Counted from the first letter of the stretch, positions 52,244-61,708 are shown. The stretch is DNA of 64,000 bases from Rhodohalobacter sulfatireducens (GCF_022012475.1 NZ_JAKLWS010000012.1:59642-123641); one strand, 5' to 3'. The notes: generated from the letters alone by a model not told the origin. Numbers and translations are program-made.

Positions 52244-53713
52244 CTATACCCAATCCGGGATTACACCTACTTCAACGCCAAAAATATACGCAAAGAAATA
52301 ATATGTAGCGATGGTAAGTATCGTTGCGATGATGATATTCAACCATAAACCAGCTTTTGCCATCTGCGGAATCGATACCTTTCCACTGCCGTAGATAATA
52401 GCATTTGGAGGTGTAGCTACGGGCAGCATAAATGCACAACTTGCAGAGATGGTCGCTGGAATGATAAACAACATGGGGTTTTGACCCATCCCGATAGCAG
52501 TAGAAGCAAGAATAGGAAGAAAAGCCGCTGTCGTTGCTGTGTTACTGGTGATTTCAGTTAAAAATACTACGATAAGTATGACGGCGAAGATCAACAGGAT
52601 AATTGGAAAAGTTTCCAGGCTCTGAACGCTTTCTCCAATCCAGGCTGCCAACCCGGATGAGCTTATGGCATTAGCAAGGCTTAATCCACCTCCAAAAAGA
52701 ATGAGGATTCCCCACGGCAGATCACGCATATTTTCCCAAGCGAGTAACTTCTGGTGTTTTTTTGAACCGGAAGGAATGATAAACAGAACAATCCCGGCTG
52801 CGATGGCGATACCCGCATCAGATAAACCGGGTAAGATGTTGGAGATCAAAGGACGGAAGATCCATAATGCTGCAGTCATCGTAAAAACGACTGCAACGCG
52901 TTTTTCCGGGGTAGAGATCTTGCCAATTTCTTTTAATTGTGAATTGATAACCTTCCGACCTCCCGGCAGCTCTTTTAGTTTAATAGGGAAAACAACTTTT
53001 GAGAGGATGATATACATGAGTGGTAGAAGAACGATGGCCAGCGGTATACCAATACTCATCCATCGCACAAAACTGATTTCGATTGAGTAGTTTTCGAGCA
53101 TGAATCCTGCAAACAGCGCATTTGGCGGTGTTCCGATCAGGGTGGCAATACCGCCAATATTACATGCATATGCGATGGCCAGAACGAGTACAATTTCAAA
53201 ATTAGTTACCGGCAAATCATCAGACTTTTCTCGTTCAGTAAAGTGAAGTACGGAGAGCGCAATGGGTAACATCATTAAAGCCGTTGCGGTATTGCTGACC
53301 CACATACTTAAAAATGCCGATGCAATGATAAATCCAACAATGATGGAAGAGGGTTTTACTCCTACATAGTTGATAATTCGCAAAGCGATTCGCTTATGAA
53401 GTTCCCATCGCTGCATGGCAATAGCGATGATAAATCCCCCCATAAACAGAAAGATAAGAGGGTTTGCATAAGGAGCGGTTGATTCACCGATTGGCGTGAT
53501 TCCCAAAACGGGTAGAAGTACAATAGGAAGGAGAGAGGTCGCAGCGATTGGGATGGCTTCCGTAATCCACCAGAAAGCCATTAAGACGGCTACAGCAGTG
53601 GTTTTCCAGGCAACGGCACTCATTGTTTCCGGTGAGGGCAAAATCAAAATGATGACAAAGAAAACAAGACCAAGATAGAGGCCGCTTCTCGAAAAATTCA
53701 GATTTATCTGCAA
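52244..53713 (-). CDS. DASS (SLC13) family sodium/anion symporter
   Basis: A 489-aa inner-membrane transporter with about 11-12 hydrophobic segments. Family signatures are SNTATALMMLPIALSVL (first SNT substrate/sodium motif), GTPPNALFAGF, TEITSNTATTAAFLPILAS (second SNT motif), and PVATPPNAIIYGSG near the C-terminus. It imports dicarboxylates or sulfate with sodium. It is convergent with the lyase-like gene (5 bases between stops) and stands by itself, so its link to the glycan cluster is only positional. Confidence 0.9.
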   Translation of the reverse strand: MQINLNFSRSGLYLGLVFFVIILILPSPETMSAVAWKTTAVAVLMAFWWITEAIPIAATSLLPIVLLPVLGITPIGESTAPYANPLIFLFMGGFIIAIAMQRWELHKRIALRIINYVGVKPSSIIVGFIIASAFLSMWVSNTATALMMLPIALSVLHFTEREKSDDLPVTNFEIVLVLAIAYACNIGGIATLIGTPPNALFAGFMLENYSIEISFVRWMSIGIPLAIVLLPLMYIILSKVVFPIKLKELPGGRKVINSQLKEIGKISTPEKRVAVVFTMTAALWIFRPLISNILPGLSDAGIAIAAGIVLFIIPSGSKKHQKLLAWENMRDLPWGILILFGGGLSLANAISSSGLAAWIGESVQSLETFPIILLIFAVILIVVFLTEITSNTATTAAFLPILASTAIGMGQNPMLFIIPATISASCAFMLPVATPPNAIIYGSGKVSIPQMAKAGLWLNIIIATILTIATYYFFAYIFGVEVGVIPDWV

Positions 53714-53784
53714 AAGTGCTCCAATACTTATTATTTATGGTCTGGTTAAAGAGAATCCCCCCGATAAATCGCTGAGAAATACAA

Positions 53785-55002
53785 TCAAAAGCTGGTAGAT
53801 TGAAAAAGAGCCTTCATCATATTGTGGTAGGATGATGTCAATTGAACCGATCGGCGCTGCATCATTCGTTCCATCGCTTCGACGGCTTTTTCGAAATGGT
53901 AAGGCACAATATCACTTCCGCTAACCCAGCTAAAAGAGGGTACAAATTTTGGAGGATACTTGTCAGAAAACAAATTGCAGCAAACACCGCAAAGCGTACC
54001 GGTGTTCATCATTGAATTGATACCGGTTTTGCTGTGGTCGCCCATAATAGTACCGATAAACTGTTGGCCGGTATCAAACTGTTTTTGGGTTTTCCAGTCA
54101 ACCACTTTCACGGTGCTGTAGTTGTTTTTAAGGTTTGATGTATTTGTGTCTGCCCCCAGGTTACACCACTGGCCAAACACGGAATTTCCTACATACCCAT
54201 CGTGGGCTTTATTGGAATAGGAATGGAAAATGGTGTTAGCAATTTCACCACCTACTTTACAAACAGGCCCTACGGTAGTATCCTCGTAAATTTTTGCTCC
54301 CATTTTAACGACCGATTTTTCACAAATAGCCGAAGGTCCCCGCACAATGGAATTTGCCATGATTTTAGCGTTCTTTCCAATGAAGATAGGCCCTGTTTCA
54401 GCCAGTAACATAGCTCCAGGTTCTATGATCGCACCTTGTTCGATATAGATTTCATTCGGGTTTGTAAAAATTGCATGGGGGAAATCTTGTTCACTTCTCA
54501 CGAAATTATTTTTTAACAAATCTATATCCCTCCGAATCTGTTCCCCATTTATCTGGAACAACTCCCAACTGTTTTTCAGGATCACCAAATCGTTTGAATT
54601 CAGCTCACGGGTAGAAATGTCTTCAAGGTCTATTCCGGTCTGACTCCACTTTTGATGTGTTTCATTCGTAAGCAGAGCGGAAATAAGTTGGCCGTCGGAA
54701 ACAATTCCTTCATTTTCGGCTAAATCAGTAACTTGTTCAGCGATTTTTTTATGAGGAATGAAGCGAGGATTGATCCAACAAGCTTTCTGGTGGGTATCCG
54801 AAAGCGTAAACTCGTCAAAAACTCCTTTTAAGTGATTTCTGAGAATTCCTTTCGGATTTTGATGAACAGCATTCAGTACCTGAATCCATTTTTCGCCAAG
54901 AGTTAAAATACCAACCCTCAAATCATAAACGGGGCGGGTGAGTGTAAGTGGATGAAAATTTTCAAGAAAATCATCTTCAAAGAAACAACACGGAGTGTTC
55001 AT
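53785..55002 (-). CDS. Putative sugar nucleotidyltransferase, GlmU-like (TIGR03991 type)
   Basis: A 405-aa protein with an N-terminal nucleotidyltransferase-like domain starting FFEDDFLENFHPLTLTRPVY, DLRVGILTLGEKW, and a C-terminal left-handed beta-helix (from about residue 190: hexapeptide repeats such as I-E-P-G-A-M, I-G-K-N-A-K-I-M, VVKMGAKIYEDTTVGPVC, then a GTIMGDHSKTGINSMMNTGT loop). This is the alternative GlmU-like family of Bacteroidota, which probably makes a UDP- or other NDP-amino sugar. It is divergent from glmS, whose product chain feeds it, with 83 bases between starts. Confidence 0.82.
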   Translation of the reverse strand: MNTPCCFFEDDFLENFHPLTLTRPVYDLRVGILTLGEKWIQVLNAVHQNPKGILRNHLKGVFDEFTLSDTHQKACWINPRFIPHKKIAEQVTDLAENEGIVSDGQLISALLTNETHQKWSQTGIDLEDISTRELNSNDLVILKNSWELFQINGEQIRRDIDLLKNNFVRSEQDFPHAIFTNPNEIYIEQGAIIEPGAMLLAETGPIFIGKNAKIMANSIVRGPSAICEKSVVKMGAKIYEDTTVGPVCKVGGEIANTIFHSYSNKAHDGYVGNSVFGQWCNLGADTNTSNLKNNYSTVKVVDWKTQKQFDTGQQFIGTIMGDHSKTGINSMMNTGTLCGVCCNLFSDKYPPKFVPSFSWVSGSDIVPYHFEKAVEAMERMMQRRSVQLTSSYHNMMKALFQSTSF

Positions 55003-55085
55003 AAATACAAATTTGGTTGTTTTAATCCTCTAAAAAGTTGTGTTAACTTAGGCAATTAAATAAAAATACTTTAAAAAAATTCATT

Positions 55086-56927
55086 ATGTGCGGCATAGTA
55101 GGTTATGTTGGAAATAGAGAGGCATCAGAAGTTCTGTTAAAAGGATTAAAAAGACTTGAATATCGTGGGTATGATTCGGCCGGAATTGCTTTGGTTAATG
55201 GTGGCCTACACTTTAATAAAGGCAAGGGAAAGGTTGATGCCCTCGCTAAAAAGATAAAGCAATCCGGGTTGGAAGGTCATCTTGGAATAGGCCATACCCG
55301 TTGGGCAACACACGGTGAGCCAAATGACATCAATTCACATCCTCATATGAGTGAATCCGGAAATATTGCTGTGGTTCACAATGGTATTATTGAGAATTAT
55401 ACAACTTTAAAAAAGCAATTGATTTCGAGGGGTAAAACCTTTCACAGCCAGACAGATACAGAGATCGTCGCCCAACTTTTAGAGGAGATATATACTACCT
55501 CCCGGGGAGTTTCCTTTGAGCAGGCCATACAATTGACTTTAAAGCAAATTGTAGGCACATACGGGCTGGCTATAGTCAATAAAGATATGCCCGATAAGAT
55601 CTTTATCGCGAGAAAAGGATCGCCTCTTCTGCTTGGTATCGGAGAAAACGAGATGTTTATCGCCTCTGATGCGTCCCCCATTGTAGGCTATACGAATAAA
55701 GTTGTTTACCTGGACGACGGTGAGATGGCTACAATCACTAAAGACAGCTACAGCGTTAAAACCATTGAAGATGTTGAGCTGACCAAAGAGGTGCATGAGC
55801 TGGCGATCAGCATCGATGAGATTGAGAAGGCCGGTTACCCGCACTTTATGTTAAAAGAGATCTTTGAACAGCCGCGATCCATTGCAGATTGTATGAGAGG
55901 CCGATTGAACGTGGAGAACAACTCTATTCAGCTGGGTGGAATTGAAGATGTGATGGATGATTTGGTGAACGCCAAACGTATTGTGATTGCAGCCTGCGGT
56001 ACCAGTTGGCATTCCGGTTTAGTCGGTGAGTATCTATTTGAGTATTTGGCAAAAACACCCGTTGAAGTAGAATACGCTTCAGAATTCAGATACAGAGATC
56101 CACTTGTGGGAGAAGGAGATGTGCTCCTTGTTATTTCACAAAGTGGGGAAACAGCAGATACAATAGCAGCTCTCAGAGAAGCCAAAAAACGGGGTGCCCT
56201 GGTTCTGGGAATTTGTAATGTGGTTGGATCAACAATTTCCAGGGAGACAGAAGCCGGTGTTTTTACTCACGCCGGGCCGGAAATAGGTGTGGCATCAACA
56301 AAAGCATTTACGGCACAGGTTGTGGTTTTAACGATGATGGCTCTTTCGCTCGGAAAAAGAAAAGGGGTATTGAGCCAGGATGAGATGTCAAAGTTTATCA
56401 AAGAGTTGTCAAAGATTCCTTCAAAGGTGGAATACATTTTAGAACATAATGACGAGTCGATCCAAAAAATGGCTGGCCTGTTCACCTATGCTCCCAACTT
56501 CTTATACCTTGGCCGAAGTTATAATTTTCCCGTTGCGCTTGAAGGAGCACTTAAATTGAAAGAGATCTCTTATATCCATGCGGAAGGTTATCCTGCTGCT
56601 GAGATGAAGCATGGTCCTATTGCCTTAATTGATGAGATGATGCCGGTGGTTGTGATTGCAGCTACGGATCACACAAATGAGAAAATGATATCTAACATCG
56701 AAGAGGTAAAAGCGCGAAAAGGGAGAATCATTTCTATTATGAATGATGAAAATTCAGATGTGATGGATCTCTCCGAGTTTCATATTTCCATTCCGACAAC
56801 AAATGACTGTTTCTCGCCGCTTCTTACTGTTATTCCATTGCAACTGCTTTCCTATTACATCGCTGTAAACCGAGGATGTAATGTAGATCAACCACGAAAC
56901 CTTGCTAAAAGCGTGACAGTTGAATAA
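55086..56927 (+). CDS. glmS: Glutamine--fructose-6-phosphate aminotransferase (isomerizing)
   Basis: A 613-aa enzyme forming GlcN-6-P, the entry to UDP-GlcNAc. Cys2 of M-C-G-I-V-G-Y is the N-terminal nucleophile of the glutaminase domain (residues 2-230: LEYRGYDSAGIAL, GHTRWATHGEP, HNGIIENY). Two SIS domains follow (ACGTSWHSGLVGEYLFE, ISQSGETADTIAALREAKK, STKAFTAQ), and the C-terminal PRNLAKSVTVE is canonical. The length is normal. No glmS ribozyme-like sequence is evident in the short 83-base leader. Confidence 0.97.
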   Translation: MCGIVGYVGNREASEVLLKGLKRLEYRGYDSAGIALVNGGLHFNKGKGKVDALAKKIKQSGLEGHLGIGHTRWATHGEPNDINSHPHMSESGNIAVVHNGIIENYTTLKKQLISRGKTFHSQTDTEIVAQLLEEIYTTSRGVSFEQAIQLTLKQIVGTYGLAIVNKDMPDKIFIARKGSPLLLGIGENEMFIASDASPIVGYTNKVVYLDDGEMATITKDSYSVKTIEDVELTKEVHELAISIDEIEKAGYPHFMLKEIFEQPRSIADCMRGRLNVENNSIQLGGIEDVMDDLVNAKRIVIAACGTSWHSGLVGEYLFEYLAKTPVEVEYASEFRYRDPLVGEGDVLLVISQSGETADTIAALREAKKRGALVLGICNVVGSTISRETEAGVFTHAGPEIGVASTKAFTAQVVVLTMMALSLGKRKGVLSQDEMSKFIKELSKIPSKVEYILEHNDESIQKMAGLFTYAPNFLYLGRSYNFPVALEGALKLKEISYIHAEGYPAAEMKHGPIALIDEMMPVVVIAATDHTNEKMISNIEEVKARKGRIISIMNDENSDVMDLSEFHISIPTTNDCFSPLLTVIPLQLLSYYIAVNRGCNVDQPRNLAKSVTVE

Positions 56928-57341
56928 AAATTGATTTGCAATTTGATATTCATGAAATGAAGACAAGCTGATGGTATGGGTACAAATAATGTAACAATTG
57001 TGAATAACTTTTGGTTTGTTTGGTGATCGAATGGATCAAAACTCAAAATTCTATAAAAAAAGCAAATATTGTACGTTTTTTGAGAAGTAAATTAAAATGA
57101 TAGTAAAATCATTAATGTGGATAACTTGATTTTGATTGTTTTTTTAGGTACATACCATTATCAATAAAAATATACCAAACGTTCTGCTCTTGAAATGAGA
57201 AATTGGAAATCTGTTCTATTTAAAGTTGCGCTTCTCATTGTTATAATAATCGTGGCTTTTACCGGGTAAAAATTTAAAATTTTAGGACTCTCTTAACTGC
57301 TCAAATCTGGTCTGATGCTGAATTCAAATTGTATTCTGCAT
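56928..57341. other. Intergenic region between glmS and the GNAT gene
   Basis: 414 AT-rich bases between convergent genes. The only item seen is a possible 24-codon membrane micro-ORF at 57195-57269. Confidence 0.4.
57195..57269 (+). CDS. Possible 24-aa single-span membrane microprotein
   Basis: ATG at 57195 reads a short basic start, RNWKSVLFK, then a hydrophobic run VALLIVIIIVAFTG, and stops at TAA. The shape fits a one-span small protein, with the basic end on the cytoplasmic side. No clear ribosome-binding site precedes it and no relative can be checked here, so it may be chance in AT-rich DNA. Confidence 0.25.
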   Translation: MRNWKSVLFKVALLIVIIIVAFTG

Positions 57342-57791
57342 TCAGGTGATGAAGTGGTGTATCATTTTTATATGTGAGATACCGTCCACCGGGTATGCAT
57401 CACTCACTTTTTTGAACCCAACGGATTCATAAAATAACTCAAGATGGCTTTGTGCCTCAATAAAAACACTGCTAATACCTCTCTGTGAAAGAATTTTAAG
57501 ACATCTTCTTACTATCTCTTTACCATAGCCATTTCCCCGGTATGTTTTTTTCACCACAATCCTGCCAATCGAGGGGCGATCAAACTTGATGCCTGCAGGG
57601 ACAATTCGGGAATAGGTAATGATCTCTCCGTCTTCTTTTAAATAAATATGTTCAGATTTCGTGTCTATGTTATCAATATCATGGTAAATACATTTCTGTT
57701 CGATGATAAATATATCCTGCCGAAGCTTTAAAATTTGGTATAAATCACTTGCCGGCATCTCATTTAAATCCGATGTGTGAAACCACTGCAT
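57342..57791 (-). CDS. GNAT-family N-acetyltransferase (ElaA type)
   Basis: A 149-aa acetyltransferase. The start, MQWFHTSDLNEMPASDLYQI, with LKLRQDIFIIEQKCIYHDID, is typical of ElaA. The acetyl-CoA binding motif A is GRIVVKKTYRGNGYGKEIVR (R/Q-x-x-G-x-G/A). HLELFYESVGFKKVSD ends the domain. The substrate of ElaA-type enzymes is not settled. It stands alone and is divergent from the holin-like gene, with 61 bases between starts. Confidence 0.85.
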   Translation of the reverse strand: MQWFHTSDLNEMPASDLYQILKLRQDIFIIEQKCIYHDIDNIDTKSEHIYLKEDGEIITYSRIVPAGIKFDRPSIGRIVVKKTYRGNGYGKEIVRRCLKILSQRGISSVFIEAQSHLELFYESVGFKKVSDAYPVDGISHIKMIHHFIT

Positions 57792-57852
57792 AATCTAAAC
57801 TTTATCTTAACTGCTGCGTATTGATGATAAACCTTCATAAATAATTGATCAT

Positions 57853-58179
57853 ATGTTAAAAATATTAATCATTAATAGCATTGTTGTTTTCATTGGAGCC
57901 TACCTGCTTGAAGGAGTAAAAATTAAAAGTTTCTGGACCGCTATCGGGGTGGCCATCGTACTTGGCTTAATCAATATGTTTATAAAGCCTTTAATAGTGT
58001 TGCTAACCCTGCCACTCACTATTCTTACACTTGGCCTATTTGTATTGGTGATTAATGCCTGGATTTTAATGATCATTGATAAGCTTATTGACGGATTGAC
58101 CATCAAAGGGTTTTGGTGGGCTGTTCTTTATAGTATAATTATTTCAGTGCTCAATTCATTTATGCTCTGGATCTTCTAA
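57853..58179 (+). CDS. Phage_holin_4_2 (DUF360) family membrane protein
   Basis: A 108-aa membrane protein with about four hydrophobic segments: ILIINSIVVFIGAYLL, IGVAIVLGLINMFIKPLIVL, LTLPLTILTLGLFVLVINAW and WWAVLYSIIISVLNSFMLWI. N-M-F-I-K-P and L-T-L-P-L-T-I-L-T-L-G-L are the family signature. The name is historical; chromosomal members are not known to act as phage holins, and nothing phage-like surrounds it. A terminator-like hairpin follows. Confidence 0.85.
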   Translation: MLKILIINSIVVFIGAYLLEGVKIKSFWTAIGVAIVLGLINMFIKPLIVLLTLPLTILTLGLFVLVINAWILMIIDKLIDGLTIKGFWWAVLYSIIISVLNSFMLWIF

Positions 58180-58210
58180 TCGAACGGATTTCTTTCCCAA
58201 AGTGTAATGG

Positions 58211-58266
58211 TGCCGCTGAACTTGTTAATTTTCAATAATTTTCATCATGAAGCGGCATTTTTATTT
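58211..58266 (+). terminator. Terminator-like hairpin after the holin-like gene
   Basis: TGCCGCT (58211-58217) pairs exactly with AGCGGCA (58251-58257) and is followed by TTTTTATTTATT. The 33-base loop is long, but the T-run and position support termination. Confidence 0.5.
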
Positions 58267-58373
58267 ATTAAACAGGACTTCCTATTTTAAGGGTCGACTC
58301 AAAAACATCTTAATGTTTTCATATCTTCTGATTCATTAGTCATTCGATTGGTTTTATCTTTTCTAAAAGATCT

Positions 58374-58643
58374 ATGGTTTCCAAAAAAGTAACTGTTAAG
58401 AACGAGTCCGGACTTCATGCGCGTCCGGCTTCAACACTGGTTAAAACTGCATCTAAATTTAAGTCCGATTTTTTTATTAAAATGTATGGATACAAAGTTA
58501 ATGGTAAGAGTATTTTAGGAGTAATGACTCTTGCGGCTGAATCCGGTGCAGAGATGGAATTAGTACTGGATGGCCCCGATGAAGAGGAGGCTTTAGAGGC
58601 AATATCTGAGTTATTTGAAAACAGGTTTAATATGGCACCATGA
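58374..58643 (+). CDS. ptsH: HPr-family phosphocarrier protein
   Basis: An 89-aa HPr. The phosphorylated His15 is in S-G-L-H15-A-R-P-A-S, and the regulatory Ser46 lies in N-G-K-S46-I-L-G-V-M, both at the classical positions. HPr takes phosphate from enzyme I. The stop overlaps the enzyme I start by four bases (ATGA). No EIIA, EIIB or EIIC is seen in the window, so a sugar-transport role cannot be shown; Ser46 suggests regulation by an HPr kinase elsewhere. Confidence 0.94.
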   Translation: MVSKKVTVKNESGLHARPASTLVKTASKFKSDFFIKMYGYKVNGKSILGVMTLAAESGAEMELVLDGPDEEEALEAISELFENRFNMAP

Positions 58644-60358
58644 AGGACTTTCACACAAAAGTATTTTCAGGCCGTCCTGCTGCACATGGAATAGGTATCG
58701 GTAATGTATGGCAATTGAGAGAGCCGGATACCACGGTTCATCCTAAAAAAATATCCGATTCTGAAATTGAAGATAATCTTGAGAAATTTCTCAAGGCCCG
58801 TGAAATGGTAGGTAACGAATATGAAAAGTTAAAATATATTCCAGATGACGATGATCTTGAGGAGATCATTAATGCACAAATACAGACGATCTACGATCCG
58901 GAGGTTACATCTTCAATTAAACAAAAAATTCAGGACGAACACTTTGCGGTTGAGTATGCCATTTTTAATACCCTGAATGATTATATACAGCTGATGGAAA
59001 ACTCAGGTTCTGCCTGGGCTAAAGATCGAACCATCGATATTGTTTCTATTCGGGATGAACTGATTCGTGCAACGAAAAAAAAGAAGAAAGGATACACTGT
59101 AAAAGAGGGAGAGATTGTATTTGCAGGTGAAATTTCCCCTACGGCCATGGTTCAATTGAGCAGGAAAAAAATTGCAGGCCTTGTAATGGAAAAAGGGGGT
59201 CTTACATCTCACGCTGTTATTTTATCCCAGTCGCTCGGTATTCCGTGTGTTATTAATGTGCATTGGAATCGGTATGATATTCAAGATGGAAGTGATGTTA
59301 TCATCGATGGTACAACCGGCCAGGTGATTATTAACCCGTCTTGGAAACAAAAAGAGGAGTACAAACGGCGCAGAGAAGATGAAAGAAAGAGATTTGAAAA
59401 AGCCCTGGAATGGGCCAATAAGCCCAATAAAACTTCCTGTGGATCCGAGTTTTCGCTTCGCGCAAATATTGAGTTTTTGGAAGAATTACCCAGGCTGAAC
59501 AGCCACGGGGCAGAGGGAGTCGGCCTGTTGCGTACAGAAACGCTACTTTTTGAGAGTGATGAATTCGACGTCGAAAAGCAGGTTGCCTTTTACAGTAAAG
59601 TGTTAGAAGCAGCTAACGACCATTCGGTAACCATTCGACTGTTTGATGCAGGCGGTGATAAGCTGCTGGATGATTCTGAGTTTGAAGATAATCCATTTTT
59701 GGGTTGGCGGGGCGTAAGGATGCTTTTGGATAAGAAAAAGCTTCTAAAGAACCAGATTGAAGCGATCTACAGAGTGTCTGGCAAATTTGAGAAAAAAGTG
59801 AAAATTCTCATCCCGATGGTTTCAAGAATGGAAGAGATTCAGGCTGTAAAAGAGATTATTAAACAAGTAAAACAGAATCTCAGCAAGAAAGGCATTCCAT
59901 TTGACCATGATGTTCAGCTTGGGGTGATGGTAGAGGTTCCAAGTATAGCGTTGATGTCTGAACACGTTGCACAACATGTTGATTTCTTTAGTATCGGTAC
60001 GAACGATTTAACACAGTACACACTCGCTGTTGACCGTGGAAATGAGAAGATTTCTCACCTTTTTGACAGTTTTCATCCCTCGATATGGAGATTGATAAAA
60101 ATGACTAAAGACGCCGCCGACAAATATAATATTCCGGTTGCTATATGCGGTGAGATGGCATCAAAACCTGAAGCAGCTGCATGTCTGCTCGGTTTGGGAA
60201 TTAAAGATATGAGTATGAATACAAGTTCCATCCCTATCGTGAAATCTGTACTGTGCAGCCATAGTTTTAAAGAGATGAATGAACTATCTGACAAAGTTCT
60301 CCGGGCTGCTGACCTTAATGAGGTACATGAATTGCTGGATGCCTGGAGAGTTTTGTAA
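58640..60358 (+). CDS. ptsI: Phosphoenolpyruvate--protein phosphotransferase (enzyme I)
   Basis: A 572-aa enzyme I that autophosphorylates from PEP and passes phosphate to HPr. The N-terminal HPr-binding/phosphohistidine part holds the active His191 in G-G-L-T-S-H191-A-V-I. The C-terminal PEP-binding barrel shows GAEGVGLLRTETLLF, DAGGDKLL, SIGTNDLTQYTLAVDRGNE and AICGEMASKPEAAACLLGLG with the catalytic Cys. The length is normal. It is translationally coupled to ptsH. Confidence 0.95.
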   Translation: MKDFHTKVFSGRPAAHGIGIGNVWQLREPDTTVHPKKISDSEIEDNLEKFLKAREMVGNEYEKLKYIPDDDDLEEIINAQIQTIYDPEVTSSIKQKIQDEHFAVEYAIFNTLNDYIQLMENSGSAWAKDRTIDIVSIRDELIRATKKKKKGYTVKEGEIVFAGEISPTAMVQLSRKKIAGLVMEKGGLTSHAVILSQSLGIPCVINVHWNRYDIQDGSDVIIDGTTGQVIINPSWKQKEEYKRRREDERKRFEKALEWANKPNKTSCGSEFSLRANIEFLEELPRLNSHGAEGVGLLRTETLLFESDEFDVEKQVAFYSKVLEAANDHSVTIRLFDAGGDKLLDDSEFEDNPFLGWRGVRMLLDKKKLLKNQIEAIYRVSGKFEKKVKILIPMVSRMEEIQAVKEIIKQVKQNLSKKGIPFDHDVQLGVMVEVPSIALMSEHVAQHVDFFSIGTNDLTQYTLAVDRGNEKISHLFDSFHPSIWRLIKMTKDAADKYNIPVAICGEMASKPEAAACLLGLGIKDMSMNTSSIPIVKSVLCSHSFKEMNELSDKVLRAADLNEVHELLDAWRVL

Positions 60359-60573
60359 ATACGATGTTCTTAAAGAGTTTCGAAGTTATATGCTTTATTG
60401 TTTAAACGGGAAACGCTACCACAGCTAATAGAATTGACTTTTAAGGATTAAAACTTAAATTAATTAATTTAATTTGTCCTATCATATTAATAATAAATTG
60501 TAAATCATTTTTATTCATAAAATAATTAGGTAATTTCCTTTTTTAGAAATTTCAAACCAATACAACAGCAATC

Positions 60574-60873
60574 ATGTTAGAGAAAAATTTTACTCCTAAA
60601 CGAACAATTTGCAAAGTAACATTTTCAATCCCTGAAGAGTGGGCTGATAAAGAAGTGAAGCTGGCCGGGGACTTTAATGAGTGGGATAAAGAAGAAGACA
60701 CTCTTGAAAAGAAGAAAGATAAATGGACAATCACCAAGCGTCTAAAACCAGAAAACACATACCGGTTCAGGTATTTGATTGACGGTGAAAAATGGGAAAA
60801 TGATGACGCAGCTGATAAATATGTTCCCAATGAATTCGGAACGGAAGATAGTGTGGTAGAAATCGGAAAATAA
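60574..60873 (+). CDS. Isoamylase N-terminal / CBM48-like glycogen-binding domain protein
   Basis: A 99-aa protein that is one immunoglobulin-like CBM48/AMPK-type domain. After KRTICKVTFSIPEEWA comes V-K-L-A-G-D-F-N-E-W-D, the hallmark strand-turn, then a Lys-rich loop, W-T-I-T-K-R-L and Y-R-F-R-Y-L-I-D-G-E-K-W. Stand-alone domains like this are frequent in Bacteroidota. Carbohydrate binding or a regulatory role is inferred; no enzyme domain is attached. The upstream 215 bases hold no other gene. birA begins 4 bases after its stop. Confidence 0.85.
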   Translation: MLEKNFTPKRTICKVTFSIPEEWADKEVKLAGDFNEWDKEEDTLEKKKDKWTITKRLKPENTYRFRYLIDGEKWENDDAADKYVPNEFGTEDSVVEIGK

Positions 60874-60877
60874 ATTT

Positions 60878-61708
60878 ATGTCTGCAAAATTCGATGTAGA
60901 ACGTTTCAGCCATATGCTGCAAACCTCTTGGTTGGGACATGAGTTTATCTACCTCGAAAAAACAGACTCCACAAATTCTTATTTAAAAAAAATACCGTCC
61001 CGTGAATTAATACATGGGACGGTTACATTGACCGATCACCAGGAGAAAGGTCGAGGGCAATATGAACGAAGGTGGGAAGCAGAGCCCTTTAAAAATCTAA
61101 CCTTCACCATTGCATTTCGCCCGAAATTAAGTGATCGGTTCAATTTACTTTCACTTGCTGTGGCGTACTCCATCACAGAAGTACTGGAAGAGTATCTCGA
61201 AGATTCAGTTTGCCTTAAATGGCCAAATGATATTCTGATAAACGGTAAAAAAATAGGCGGTCTCTTAACTGAGTGTACCTTCAATGGGTCAAAACCTGAC
61301 CGTGTATTGATTGGGTTGGGACTAAATGTAGGCCAAACGGAATTCAGCAATGAGATCAATAGTATAGCTACGTCTTTGAAACGGGAAGCGAATCACTCGG
61401 TAGAAAGGGAGGAACTTCTGAATAAGATCCTGCTGAGTATCGAAAATGTGTATCACCGGTGGCATAAACAGGATGAGATCCTGAAACAAGATATAAGCAA
61501 GAAAATTCTTGGTTATGGTGAATGGGTAGATATCGACGTGAATGGCGTTGTACCCAATCAAAAATTTAAATTTATAGGTGTAAATTCGAATGGCGAATTA
61601 TTGATGTTGAATGAGCAGTTAGATGTCAATAAATTTATATATGAACAAGTTCGAATTATCACCGGTCACCAAATCGTTTCGCAACCAGGTAAAAACCCAT
61701 CTGTCTGA
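60878..61708 (+). CDS. birA: Biotin--[acetyl-CoA-carboxylase] ligase
   Basis: A 276-aa biotin protein ligase. Y-L-E-K-T-D-S-T-N-S-Y begins the catalytic domain, with G-R-G-Q-Y-E-R-R-W (biotinyl-AMP loop, GRGRxGRxW in most homologues), L-K-W-P-N-D-I-L-I-N-G-K-K-I-G-G with the catalytic Lys, and a C-terminal SH3-like domain near residues 215-262. There is no N-terminal HTH, so it is a class I ligase without repressor function. Its end overlaps the start of tilS. Confidence 0.93.
   Translation: MSAKFDVERFSHMLQTSWLGHEFIYLEKTDSTNSYLKKIPSRELIHGTVTLTDHQEKGRGQYERRWEAEPFKNLTFTIAFRPKLSDRFNLLSLAVAYSITEVLEEYLEDSVCLKWPNDILINGKKIGGLLTECTFNGSKPDRVLIGLGLNVGQTEFSNEINSIATSLKREANHSVEREELLNKILLSIENVYHRWHKQDEILKQDISKKILGYGEWVDIDVNGVVPNQKFKFIGVNSNGELLMLNEQLDVNKFIYEQVRIITGHQIVSQPGKNPSV

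Noticed and set aside
55003..55085. glmS ribozyme upstream of glmS
   Set aside because: The 83-base gap is too short and shows no matching core.
57853..58179. Holin-like gene as evidence for a prophage
   Set aside because: Chromosomal DUF360/holin_4_2 proteins are common without phages and the neighbours are core genes.
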